Part shown: one piece after another, positions 18,910 to 27,191 of the stretch
Numbering within the stretch: the stretch's first letter is position 1
Layout: every line of letters begins with the position of its first letter
Assembly: GCF_900110835.1 (NCBI RefSeq)
Contig: NZ_FOJG01000001.1
Coordinates: 1,933,022-1,997,021, forward strand
Source: Chitinophaga arvensicola
GTDB lineage: Bacteria > Bacteroidota > Bacteroidia > Chitinophagales > Chitinophagaceae
Reading direction: 5' to 3'
Length of the DNA: 64,000 bases
The notes under the pieces: model-generated
Databases searched by the model: none
Told to the model about the DNA's origin: nothing
The model's input: the letters and a program-made list of their open reading frames with translations, nothing else
Made by a program: the position numbers and the translations under genes

Positions 18910-19701
18910 TTATAGTTGACAAAAGGCTATAAACTGTTCCAATATCACATTGCTTTTCGCGGGAATTTCCCACATGCCCATATGGCCTACGTTTTCAAAA
19001 ATATGTATACTGCTGATGCGGGGTAAGGTTATCTGAGGAAGCACATTTTCAAGCGGCACGGCATTGTCATCTTTCCCGATCATAAATAATACCGGCACCT
19101 TTAACGCGGTTAGTACTGCGGTCCGGTCCGGTCTTGCTGCCATTGCTTCATAATACGCTACCAGCGCAGGAAGCTGACATTCTATGCCCATTTTTACATA
19201 GGCTTCCACGAGTTCATTCCGGTTTTCTTTTGTAGCGGGACTAAACATATTCGGCAATGTTTGCCGTAAAAATGTGTCGGCCCCGTATTGTTCCATCAGT
19301 TTGATGGACTTGCGTCTTCCTTCCTTTTTCTCTTCACTGTCAGCTTTCGCGGTAGAATGAAAGAGGCCCAGTCCTTTTATGAGTGACGGGTATTTTTCCG
19401 CCAGCGCCAGTGCTATATAACCCCCCATAGAGTGACCGATAACCACTGCTTCGCTGATATTTTCTGCTAACAGGATAGCATATACGTACTCCGCCATGGA
19501 TTCAATGGTGAGCGGCGTATGAAGTGGCGATGATGCGGTTCCCGGTAAATCAGGAACAATGAGACGGTAATGCTCCTTCAATAGGGTAGTCTGTTTGTCC
19601 CAGATGGTGGCATTTTCTGAAAAACCGTGTATGAGCACTATCGTTGCACCTTTGCCTTCGTCGAGCCAGGTGATGTTTCCGTTATTGATTGATTTCCGCA
19701 T
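18910..19701 (-). CDS. Alpha/beta-fold hydrolase
   Basis: A 263-residue single-domain hydrolase. Visible features are the oxyanion-hole motif HGFSEN (about 25-30), the nucleophile elbow GHSMGG with Ser91, an acidic residue in GKDDNAVP, and the catalytic His near the C-terminus in ENVGHMGMWE. There is no signal peptide, so it is cytoplasmic. The cap region (about 115-185) is short and helical. Substrates of this group range from esters to 2-hydroxy-dienoates and cannot be assigned. Its start overlaps the end of lnt by 20 bp, so the two are translationally coupled, and the PKD gene starts 18 bp after its stop. Confidence 0.9.
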   Translation of the reverse strand: MRKSINNGNITWLDEGKGATIVLIHGFSENATIWDKQTTLLKEHYRLIVPDLPGTASSPLHTPLTIESMAEYVYAILLAENISEAVVIGHSMGGYIALALAEKYPSLIKGLGLFHSTAKADSEEKKEGRRKSIKLMEQYGADTFLRQTLPNMFSPATKENRNELVEAYVKMGIECQLPALVAYYEAMAARPDRTAVLTALKVPVLFMIGKDDNAVPLENVLPQITLPRISSIHIFENVGHMGMWEIPAKSNVILEQFIAFCQL

Positions 19702-21295
19702 GTTTTAAGCCGGGAATAAATCGTGAAAGTAAAGCATGTACCACCAACAAGATACAAAATATTAGTGCTGCTTTCGAAACGAGATCACCATTTTTTACAT
19801 AGAACGTAATACCTGCCTCCGGTGTTACAGTTGTTTTTAAAACAGCCTGTTTCCAATAGGGTTGCGGGTCATGCACGTTTCCGGCGGGGTCAATTACTGC
19901 CGATATACCCGTATTGGCACAACGGGCGATCCATCTCCGCGTTTCAATGGCACGGATCCGGGCATACTGCAGATGCTGCCGGTGTCCTTCTGTATTTCCC
20001 CACCATCCGTCATTTGTGATAATGACTAATAAATTAGCACCAGGTTTAATATGGGTAGCCATATAATTACTGAATACCGATTCATAACAGATCACCGGGA
20101 ATACATTGATGCTGTCTGCCGGGTTGGTAAACATTTCCACACCGGGCATCCTGCCATAACTGCCGGTGATGCCGCCAAAATCCAGCGCCACACTCTGCAT
20201 AAATGATAAGTAGCCTACATAAGGTACCAGTTCTGCACCCGGTACCAGTTCATATTTATGGTAAATCTGGATATTTCTCGACGTATCTATCTGAACAGCA
20301 CTGTTATACGCATCCCAGCGGCTGCCGTCATTCAGGGTGCGGGCGGTCATCGGTATTTCCTCTGTAGCGGTATAACGCTTAAAGGTAGCGGCGCCGCTGA
20401 TCAGTTTTGCTTTGGGATATTTGCGCAGCATTTCCCTGATGGCGATCACCTCCGGCTGATAATTCAGTTCATGCTCCCAGGCTCCCTGCGGGAATAAAGC
20501 AGTTTCAGGCCAGATAATGTAGCGGGTATTGCTGTCTGTTTTTTCTTCCGTGAGATGTAAAAACTTTGCGAGTTGATCCATCGCCGCACCTGCGCTGAAC
20601 TTCTCATCGTAGGGATCTATATTCGGCTGCACAATCACCACTTCGGTGCTGCGTGCAGGATCATCCGGGGGCGGGGAGATCAGGGAGGAAATTACCAGCG
20701 GAATACCAATAGCCAGCAATGGTTTCCAGCTTTCTCCCAGCAGGATCTGCTTAGCGGTAAAATCGTATAGGCGCGCGCGTTTCCATACATTGTAAATCAC
20801 AATGTTCACCAATAGTACCCATAAGGTTCCTCCACTTGTGCCGGTATATTCGTACCACTGTATCCATCCCGGTCTTAACGCAAAGGCATGCCCGAGTACC
20901 AGCCAGGGCCAGCTGAACTCCCAGGTCTGATGTATGTATTCAAACGTTAACCAATAAACGATCAGCGAGAGATAAGCTACGCGTTCCGGCAATTTTCGCT
21001 TCGTGTTTTTGAACCCCAGCCACGGGATACTCATCAGCAATGCATTGAAACAGTTGGCAAAAACACCGCTCAGCGGAAGGGTGGTATTACCCACCCACCA
21101 GGTGGAGGCTACATTCCACACCAGGAAAGAAAGGAACAGCAATCCGAAATATTTCCAGCGGTGCTGCACTTTATCGCTGATATACAGCAAAGGAGTAAAC
21201 GCTATAAAAATAAGCGGGGTAAGCGGCATGGTGGGCCACGCCAGCCAGCAGATCACTCCACTTAATATACTCAATAACAGGTAAGGCTTTTTCAT
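19682..21295 (-). CDS. lnt: Apolipoprotein N-acyltransferase Lnt
   Basis: Integral inner-membrane enzyme that adds the third acyl chain to the N-terminal Cys of lipoproteins, here relevant because many lipoproteins are encoded nearby. The 537 residues show about six N-terminal transmembrane helices (to about residue 205), then a periplasmic nitrilase-like domain, then a last helix near 505-525. Catalytic residues of the Glu-Lys-Cys triad are visible: Glu in IWPETALFP, Lys in YHKYELVPG, Cys in VICYESVFS. Start ATG at 21295 gives MKKPYLLLSI. The downstream hydrolase gene overlaps its end by 20 bp. Confidence 0.95.
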   Translation of the reverse strand: MKKPYLLLSILSGVICWLAWPTMPLTPLIFIAFTPLLYISDKVQHRWKYFGLLFLSFLVWNVASTWWVGNTTLPLSGVFANCFNALLMSIPWLGFKNTKRKLPERVAYLSLIVYWLTFEYIHQTWEFSWPWLVLGHAFALRPGWIQWYEYTGTSGGTLWVLLVNIVIYNVWKRARLYDFTAKQILLGESWKPLLAIGIPLVISSLISPPPDDPARSTEVVIVQPNIDPYDEKFSAGAAMDQLAKFLHLTEEKTDSNTRYIIWPETALFPQGAWEHELNYQPEVIAIREMLRKYPKAKLISGAATFKRYTATEEIPMTARTLNDGSRWDAYNSAVQIDTSRNIQIYHKYELVPGAELVPYVGYLSFMQSVALDFGGITGSYGRMPGVEMFTNPADSINVFPVICYESVFSNYMATHIKPGANLLVIITNDGWWGNTEGHRQHLQYARIRAIETRRWIARCANTGISAVIDPAGNVHDPQPYWKQAVLKTTVTPEAGITFYVKNGDLVSKAALIFCILLVVHALLSRFIPGLKHAEINQ

Positions 21296-21351
21296 GTAGC
21301 ACTAATAGTTACAAATGACGATTCTGGACGAAGATAAGTGGGGAATAACGG

Positions 21352-21387
21352 AAAACAAAAACGCCCGGCACTTTCGTGCCAGGCGTT
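21352..21387 (-). terminator. Rho-independent terminator of guaB
   Basis: Stem AACGCC-C-GGCAC (21360-21371), loop TTTC, GTGCC-A-GGCGTT (21376-21387). On the minus strand it is followed by TTTTTGTTTTC. It lies 16 nt past the guaB stop and separates guaB from lnt. Confidence 0.9.
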
Positions 21388-21403
21388 ATATCTAAAGTGT
21401 TGC

Positions 21404-22876
21404 TTATCTGCTGTAGTTAGGTGCCTCTTTGGTGATCACCACATCATGCGGGTGATTTTCTTTTACGGTAGCCGCGGTGATTTTTACAAACTGTGCTGCC
21501 TGTAAGGTTTTCACATCTTTGGAACCGGTAAGCCCCATACCTGCCCGAAGTCCACCAACAAATTGCTGTACAATTTCAGACAGCATGCCTTTGTAAGGAA
21601 CACGGCCTACGATACCTTCCGGTACCAGTTTTTTGATATCGTCTTCGTCCTGGAAGTAACGGTCTTTGCTGCCTTCCTGCATCGCTTCGATAGAACCCAT
21701 ACCACGATAGGATTTGAACTTACGTCCTTCGTAGATGATAGTTTCCCCGGGGCTTTCTTCCACACCTGCAAAGATAGATCCTGCCATGATGGTAGAAGCG
21801 CCTGCTGCCAGTGCTTTCACCATATCGCCGGTATAACGGATACCACCATCTGCAATTACCGGAATACCCAGTTTCTTTAACGCGTCTGCTGCTTCCATTA
21901 CTGCGGAGAGTTGTGGGAAACCTGCACCGGTTACGATACGGGTAGTACAGATAGAACCAGGTCCTACACCGACTTTCACCGCATCTGCTCCAGCCTGTGC
22001 CAGTGCCAGTGCACCTTCTGCGGTAGCTACGTTACCGGCAATCACCTGCAGCTTAGGAAATGCTTTCTTTAATTTCTTCAGATTGTTTAATACCGCAATG
22101 GAATGACCATGGGAACTATCCAGGCAAACCACATCCACACCTACATTGATCAGTGCCTGTGCGCGGTCCAGCAGATCTGCCGTAATACCAAGTGCTGCAC
22201 CTACCAGTAAACGACCAAATTCGTCTTTTACAGCGTTAGGATAGCTGGTCAGCTGCAGGATATCACGGTAAGTGATCAGTCCTGCCAGTTTACCCTGCTT
22301 GTTAACAACCGGTAATTTTTCAATCTTATATTGCTGGAGAATTTTTTCTGCCTTTTTCAGGTCAGTGCCTTCCGGAGCAGTGATCAGGTTTTCGCTGGTC
22401 ATCACTTCTTTTACAAGGCGTTTTTTATTTTTTTCAAAGCGTAAGTCCCTGTTGGTCAGGATACCTACCAGCTTGTTGTTGTCGTCTACAATAGGAATAC
22501 CACCGATACCGTTTTCTTTCATCAGCCTCAATGCTTCACCGATAGTGGCGTCTACTTTCAGTGTAACGGGATCTATGATCATTCCGCTTTCACTGCGTTT
22601 TACGCGTCTCACCATTTCAGCCTGGCGTTCGATGCTCATGTTTTTGTGGAGAATACCAATTCCACCTTCTCTCGCTAATGCAATAGCCAGCGTAGCTTCT
22701 GTAACAGTATCCATCGCTGCAGATACCATTGGTATATTCAGACGTATGTTTTTTGTTAATTGCGTAGAGAGATTTACTTCTTTAGGCAGAACTTCAGAGT
22801 AGGCCGGTACCAGGAGCACATCATCAAATGTAAGTCCGTCAGCTACAAATTTGGGTTTAGATTTTCCCGCAGGCAT
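21404..22876 (-). CDS. guaB: IMP dehydrogenase
   Basis: Oxidises IMP to XMP with NAD+, the committed step of guanine nucleotide synthesis. The 490-residue length is normal. The TIM barrel is interrupted by a pair of CBS domains (about 95-210; [16 protein letters not shown]). The active-site loop is intact ([13 protein letters not shown] with the catalytic Cys), as are the phosphate-binding stretch DGGIRYTGD and the flap motif ([10 protein letters not shown]). Single-gene unit: its own -7 box lies upstream and a terminator downstream. Confidence 0.98.
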   Translation of the reverse strand: MPAGKSKPKFVADGLTFDDVLLVPAYSEVLPKEVNLSTQLTKNIRLNIPMVSAAMDTVTEATLAIALAREGGIGILHKNMSIERQAEMVRRVKRSESGMIIDPVTLKVDATIGEALRLMKENGIGGIPIVDDNNKLVGILTNRDLRFEKNKKRLVKEVMTSENLITAPEGTDLKKAEKILQQYKIEKLPVVNKQGKLAGLITYRDILQLTSYPNAVKDEFGRLLVGAALGITADLLDRAQALINVGVDVVCLDSSHGHSIAVLNNLKKLKKAFPKLQVIAGNVATAEGALALAQAGADAVKVGVGPGSICTTRIVTGAGFPQLSAVMEAADALKKLGIPVIADGGIRYTGDMVKALAAGASTIMAGSIFAGVEESPGETIIYEGRKFKSYRGMGSIEAMQEGSKDRYFQDEDDIKKLVPEGIVGRVPYKGMLSEIVQQFVGGLRAGMGLTGSKDVKTLQAAQFVKITAATVKENHPHDVVITKEAPNYSR

Positions 22877-22912
22877 GATGCAACTATTAATCAGTTAAAA
22901 AATAATTGCACG

Positions 22913-22920
22913 CAAATGTA
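22913..22920 (-). promoter_or_regulatory. -7 box (TACATTTG) of guaB
   Basis: Exact TAnnTTTG on the minus strand, 36 nt before the guaB ATG; the region upstream is T-rich but has no TTG at ideal spacing. Confidence 0.5.
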
Positions 22921-22942
22921 CACCTATTTACCCAATAAATAA

Positions 22943-23131
22943 AATAATCACTCTCCGGCCCCCTGGTTTGGTTGTTAATTAATCATTAACAACTCCCCGG
23001 AGGGAATGCCCGCCCGGAGGGTGGGAGCGCAGATAACAGCTATAGCAGTACTGGAAGGCCCGGACCTATCCCCGTTTCCCCTTACCTCCCGGTTGATAAA
23101 GCGCTTCGGCAATCGCCCCTGGTTACTCCGC
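22943..23131. other. Gap between guaB and dprA with hairpin and GC-rich tail
   Basis: Holds an inverted repeat GTTGTTAAT (22971-22979) / ATTAACAAC (22985-22993), which would end dprA transcription, and a GC-rich stretch with two copies of CCCGGAGGG (near 22997 and 23013). No convincing gene is visible; the frames through it look like antisense noise. Confidence 0.45.
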
Positions 23132-24238
23132 CTATACCAGCTCATACAGCTGCCCCGGCAGGCTCCTGAGCACACTTTGCATTTCCAGGTTGAATACCGC
23201 CGTAGCCACCTGGCTGCCTGTCAACTGGGTTTGCAGGTACAGCTCCTCCAGATGCCGCTGCGATTTTTCCCGGAAAAGCGACAGAATCAACTGTTCATCT
23301 CCACTCAGTTCAGGAAACAAGCCCGGTTGTACTACCGGAGGCGCTACCAGACCGGACTTTTCGTCCCAGCCCATCATATTCAGCAGGTCGGCTGCTCCCG
23401 CCAGCAACGCGGCTTTATTCTGTTTGATCAGGTAATTACAGCCGGCAGATTGCGGATCATGGAGCCTGCCCGGAATACAGAATACATCCCGGTGATACCC
23501 GCTGGCCAGATCCGCCGTGATCAGCGAACCACCGCGTAACCCGCTCTCTATCACAATAGTAGCATCGCAGATACCTGCCACAATCCGGTTCCGCTTTGGG
23601 AAATTCTGCCGGTCCGGTTGCGTGCCACTCGGAAAATCAGTCAGCAAACCTCCCTGCTCCAGCATCTCCACCGCAATTTGCTTATGCGCCGGCGGATAGA
23701 TCCGGTCCAGCCCATGTGCCAGTACACCAATGGTTGGTATACCCGCTTTTAAAGCCGTTTTGTGCGCTATAATGTCAACGCCGTAGGCCAGCCCGCTCAC
23801 CACCGTGATGCCGGCATCGCTGAGCTCCTGTACCAATGTTTCGCAAACTGCGCGCCCATAAGGTGTAGGGTGCCGTGTACCCACAATGCTAACCATCCTC
23901 GGCGTATTCAGCGATGCCGTACCCTTGTAATACAGCATTGCAGGACTATCATAACATTGAAGCAGCCGCTGCGGGTAGGCCGGATCGGTACAAAACAAAG
24001 GCTGAATCCTGTATTTCTCCAGGAACCGGATCTCCTGCTCCATTTGCTCAAAATCGCGGAAACTGTGCAGCGCAGCCGCCCGGATACTTCCCACCGTATC
24101 TATACGCTCCAGTTCGTGCTTGCGCGCGTGAAAAATATTACCGGCACTGCCGAAATGCTCCAGCAGTTTTTTTACAATCACATCGCCAATCAGGGGAATA
24201 CGGGTTAACGCCAGTTGATATATTAACTCCTGGGACAT
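23132..24238 (-). CDS. dprA: DNA-processing protein DprA
   Basis: Binds incoming single-stranded DNA and loads RecA during natural transformation. I start it at the ATG at 24238 (MSQELIYQLAL), giving 368 residues; the frame is open 27 codons further upstream, but those residues are unlike the family. An N-terminal helix-hairpin-helix-like domain (LTRIPLIGDVIVKKLL) precedes the Rossmann-like DprA core (SIVGTRHPTPYGR, VSGLAYGVDIIAHK, IPGRLHDPQSAGCNYLI). A C-terminal winged-helix region (about 305-368) ends the protein. Divergent from the acid phosphatase gene. Confidence 0.95.
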   Translation of the reverse strand: MSQELIYQLALTRIPLIGDVIVKKLLEHFGSAGNIFHARKHELERIDTVGSIRAAALHSFRDFEQMEQEIRFLEKYRIQPLFCTDPAYPQRLLQCYDSPAMLYYKGTASLNTPRMVSIVGTRHPTPYGRAVCETLVQELSDAGITVVSGLAYGVDIIAHKTALKAGIPTIGVLAHGLDRIYPPAHKQIAVEMLEQGGLLTDFPSGTQPDRQNFPKRNRIVAGICDATIVIESGLRGGSLITADLASGYHRDVFCIPGRLHDPQSAGCNYLIKQNKAALLAGAADLLNMMGWDEKSGLVAPPVVQPGLFPELSGDEQLILSLFREKSQRHLEELYLQTQLTGSQVATAVFNLEMQSVLRSLPGQLYELV

Positions 24239-24301
24239 AACAAACAATATTTCACCATAATTTACAATTTTCCTGCGGCACTTTTTGTGCATCACAAGAT
24301 T

Positions 24302-24309
24302 TATTTTTG
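24302..24309 (+). promoter_or_regulatory. -7 box (TATTTTTG) of the acid phosphatase gene
   Basis: Exact TAnnTTTG, 21 nt before the ATG at 24331. It overlaps the in-frame TTG at 24307, which therefore cannot be the start codon if this promoter is used. Confidence 0.5.
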
Positions 24310-24330
24310 CACTTACCAACGGATATTTTT

Positions 24331-25086
24331 ATGAAGATGAAATGGATATTGACAAGTGTAATGGTAGCAGGATTATTTGCCTGTAAAACTACGCGTCCGG
24401 CAGTGGAAAAAACAGCCGATACCCAGTTACTGCCGGGTGGTCCGGCCTGGGCAGCTCTCTGGCAGCAACGATCCGGAGAATATAAAGCACTCTGCCTCCA
24501 GGCATATCAACTGGCAGCGCTCCGCCTCGATCAGTACGTAGCCGCCAAAGGCAATAAAGCACTGGCCGTAGTAACGGATATCGACGAAACCGTGCTGGAC
24601 AACAGCCCCTACTCCGTTCACCAGGCGCTCGCCGGCAAATCATACGATGATAAAAGCTGGATGGAATGGACCGCCAAAGCAGCCGCAGATACCGTTCCCG
24701 GCGCTCCTTCCTTTTTTAAATATGCCGCATCAAAAGGTGTCGCTGTATTTTATATCACTAACCGCGCAGAAAGCGAAAGAGCCGCTACCCTCAAAAACCT
24801 GCAACAATACCAGTTTCCCGATGCAGACGATCAGCATCTCCTGCTGAAATCCACTACCTCCGGGAAAGAACCACGCAGACAACAGGTAATGAAAGATTAT
24901 GAAATAGTGATGCTGTTCGGGGATAACCTGGGCGACTTCGCCGCCACTTTCGATAAAAAACCTTTTGAGGAAAGAAATGCCGCCGCCCTGAAAGCCGCTC
25001 CCAACTTCGGCAGCAGGTATATCGTATTGCCTAATCCCATGTATGGCGACTGGGAAGGCGCATTGTATAATTCCAGTATAAGTTAA
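24331..25086 (+). CDS. HAD-type acid phosphatase lipoprotein, e(P4)/5'-nucleotidase family
   Basis: A 251-residue lipoprotein (start ATG 24331; signal peptide with Cys18 in AGLFAC). The class B/C acid phosphatase DDDD-type HAD core is present: Asp83-x-Asp85 in VTDIDETVLDN, the Thr/Asn loop YITNRAESER, Lys in LLLKSTTSGKEPRR and the acidic pair in LFGDNLGDF. Family members are outer-membrane or periplasmic phosphatases that dephosphorylate nucleotides such as NMN or AMP so that the nucleoside can be imported. The length is typical. It is a single gene between divergent dprA and the sigma-factor locus. Confidence 0.93.
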   Translation: MKMKWILTSVMVAGLFACKTTRPAVEKTADTQLLPGGPAWAALWQQRSGEYKALCLQAYQLAALRLDQYVAAKGNKALAVVTDIDETVLDNSPYSVHQALAGKSYDDKSWMEWTAKAAADTVPGAPSFFKYAASKGVAVFYITNRAESERAATLKNLQQYQFPDADDQHLLLKSTTSGKEPRRQQVMKDYEIVMLFGDNLGDFAATFDKKPFEERNAAALKAAPNFGSRYIVLPNPMYGDWEGALYNSSIS

Positions 25087-25172
25087 CTACCCCACAGAAA
25101 GATTCCATTCTGAAAAGTACTTTACGTAATTACTGAGTTAACAGCTGTTTTCTGATAATTTAATATGTCCTT

Positions 25173-25222
25173 TGGGCAATATAATGTTATTGATTGTTCC
25201 AATTAATACTTAATATTGCCCA
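25173..25222. repeat. Inverted repeat upstream of the ECF sigma gene
   Basis: TGGGCAATAT at 25173-25182 and ATATTGCCCA at 25213-25222 are exact reverse complements around a 30-nt AT-rich loop. It lies between the acid phosphatase stop and the sigma-factor start; it may be a weak terminator or an operator. Confidence 0.6.
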
Positions 25223-25278
25223 TCTCCGTGTTATATAACCTATTGCCAAAATCGTCAACCAATTCTCTAAATTAGCTC

Positions 25279-25863
25279 ATGGGGTTAAGGAGTATAGACA
25301 ATGAAAAGGAAATTCTGATGGAAATCGCTGGCGGCTGTGAACAGGCGTTTGCGAAGCTTTTTCATGGTTATGTACACCAGGCTGGCCATATTATTCATCC
25401 TATCATAGGCTCCAGGGAACAAACAGAGGAAATCCTGCAGGACATCTTTGTAAAGTTGTGGAATGACCGGGAAAAACTGGTCCACATAAAACAATTTAAC
25501 GCCTACTTTTTCATCCTGTTACGTAATTATACCCTGAATTACCTGTCAGTTCTGGTAGCAGAAAGAAAAAAACAACAGCAATACCGTTTATTCGCAGAAA
25601 CGCAGGATGATAAGGAAACACCTGTCGCTTACAAACATGCTGATATATTGGATAAAGCCATTGAAGCACTCCCCATGCAGCAAAAAACGGTTTTCCTCCT
25701 ACGTGCGCAAGGATATAAAAATCCGGAAATCGCCAGCCGGATGCATTTAAGCACTGATTCCGTAAAGAAATATAACCAGCTGGCGCTTAAATTTATTTAC
25801 CGTTATATCAAGGTAAAAGAAACGATGTTGTTGTCTGTGGTGGTTTTGCGTTTATTTAAATAA
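25279..25863 (+). CDS. FecI-like ECF RNA polymerase sigma factor
   Basis: A 194-residue sigma-70 family protein with only regions 2 and 4. Region 2 covers about 20-90 (TEEILQDIFVKLWNDRE, then FNAYFFILLRNYTLNYL). Region 4 is a helix-turn-helix at about 130-180 (ALPMQQKTVFLLRAQGYKNPEIASRM). It belongs to the ECF group that in Bacteroidota drives TonB/SusCD loci under an inner-membrane FecR anti-sigma factor. That partner follows 78 bp downstream, then a SusC protein with a signalling N-terminal domain, so the full FecI-FecR-receptor chain is present. Confidence 0.95.
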   Translation: MGLRSIDNEKEILMEIAGGCEQAFAKLFHGYVHQAGHIIHPIIGSREQTEEILQDIFVKLWNDREKLVHIKQFNAYFFILLRNYTLNYLSVLVAERKKQQQYRLFAETQDDKETPVAYKHADILDKAIEALPMQQKTVFLLRAQGYKNPEIASRMHLSTDSVKKYNQLALKFIYRYIKVKETMLLSVVVLRLFK

Positions 25864-25940
25864 TTTTTTTCTTCCTCCATATCTCCTTTTTACCCCCTTT
25901 TACTGTCTTATATAGTAGACGAAGACTTTAAGCCGCTACT

Positions 25941-27143
25941 ATGCAGGAAAACAAGTTAATATCCCTATATCATAAAGCTGTTAATGGTAATATCTCGGAC
26001 GAGGAACGTGAGGAGTTATTTACCTTACTGTCAGATCCTGAAGCGAGGGAACTTTATGAGAGCTTGTTTAAATGGGGCGCTACCAAAACAAATACAGATG
26101 AACAACAGGACTTCTTTACCAGGTCACAGGCCAGCGCTTTACTGGAAAGAATCCGGCAGGAAAGCCATCAGCAACAAGACCCTCAGCCAGCTCCTGTTGT
26201 AAAACTGAAGGTATTACTGGCCTGGACCGCCGCAGCGGTTATTTTAGTGTTGCTATCCGCAGGCACTTACTTATTGTGGAACAAACCATTGCCTGCAGAA
26301 ACGGAAAAAGTGTTTGCCCTACAGGCGCCCGCTTCATTACCCGCAGCAAAAACAAATAATGTAATGCTCACCTTGTCGGACGGCAGACAGGTAGCATTGG
26401 ATAGCATATCTCCTGCACAAATAATTGAAGAGAAAGGTAGCAGGGCAGTGAACAGTGAAAAAGGGGCGCTCACCTATATGAGTGAACCGGTTAACGCAGC
26501 TCCGGAAGTTGCTTTTAATACCCTTTCCACTCCCCGGGGAAAGTACTATAAGTTGGTACTGCCGGATGGTACCAGGGTATATTTAAACGCAGCCTCTTCC
26601 CTGCGGTATCCTACCAGCTTTACCAAAGACCAACGTAAAGTGGAACTAACCGGTGAGGCCTATTTTGAAGTAATAAAAGATGCGGATAAGCCATTTCTCG
26701 TGATCACAGGTAAACAGTCTTTATCCGTATTAGGCACTTCCTTTAACGTGAAGGCATATACAGATGAGCCTTATACCAGAACAACGCTGGTAGAAGGGAG
26801 CATCAAAATAGATCCGAAAAATGGATCAGCAGCCAGGATACTGCAGCCTGGAGAACAAGCCACTGTGGAAGGCAGTAAAATAATAGTAAAGAGAACAGAT
26901 GTAAAGGAAGATATTTCCTGGATGTCCGATATGTTTTATTTTTCAAACACCGACCTGCAGGATGTGGCACATCAACTTCAACGTTGGTATGATATTGAAG
27001 TGGATTACGCTTCTCTTCCGGACGCACATTTATACGGACAGTTACCACGCAGCACACCACTGCCATTACTATTGAAAGCGATCGGGAAAACAAGTAATAT
27101 AAAACTTAACTTAAGCAAAAACCAGTTACTGTTAGAGCACTAA
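25941..27143 (+). CDS. FecR-family anti-sigma factor
   Basis: A 400-residue inner-membrane regulator. The cytoplasmic N-terminus (1-88) would bind the sigma factor. One transmembrane helix lies at about 92-112 (AWTAAAVILVLLSAG). The periplasmic FecR domain (about 195-300) includes STPRGKYYKLVLPDGTRVYL and GEAYFEVIKD. A C-terminal DUF4974-type domain (about 330-400) would touch the STN domain of the receptor. It transmits the signal from the loaded SusC protein encoded next and holds or releases the sigma factor at 25279. Gap to susC is 48 bp. Confidence 0.95.
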   Translation: MQENKLISLYHKAVNGNISDEEREELFTLLSDPEARELYESLFKWGATKTNTDEQQDFFTRSQASALLERIRQESHQQQDPQPAPVVKLKVLLAWTAAAVILVLLSAGTYLLWNKPLPAETEKVFALQAPASLPAAKTNNVMLTLSDGRQVALDSISPAQIIEEKGSRAVNSEKGALTYMSEPVNAAPEVAFNTLSTPRGKYYKLVLPDGTRVYLNAASSLRYPTSFTKDQRKVELTGEAYFEVIKDADKPFLVITGKQSLSVLGTSFNVKAYTDEPYTRTTLVEGSIKIDPKNGSAARILQPGEQATVEGSKIIVKRTDVKEDISWMSDMFYFSNTDLQDVAHQLQRWYDIEVDYASLPDAHLYGQLPRSTPLPLLLKAIGKTSNIKLNLSKNQLLLEH

Positions 27144-27191
27144 AATTCTGAGTATTATCAACCAACAATCCATTCTTTAAAAATTACATTT

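Noticed and set aside
22997..23021. Two CCCGGAGGG copies as a possible repeat array
   Set aside because: Only two copies with no regular unit; not a CRISPR or tandem array.
22975..23175. A 66-codon minus-strand frame overlapping the end of dprA
   Set aside because: Overlaps dprA and a hairpin, has low-complexity GC-driven composition and no recognisable motif.
24239..24319. Upstream extension of dprA
   Set aside because: The additional 27 residues are not DprA-like and approach the divergent promoter of the phosphatase gene.
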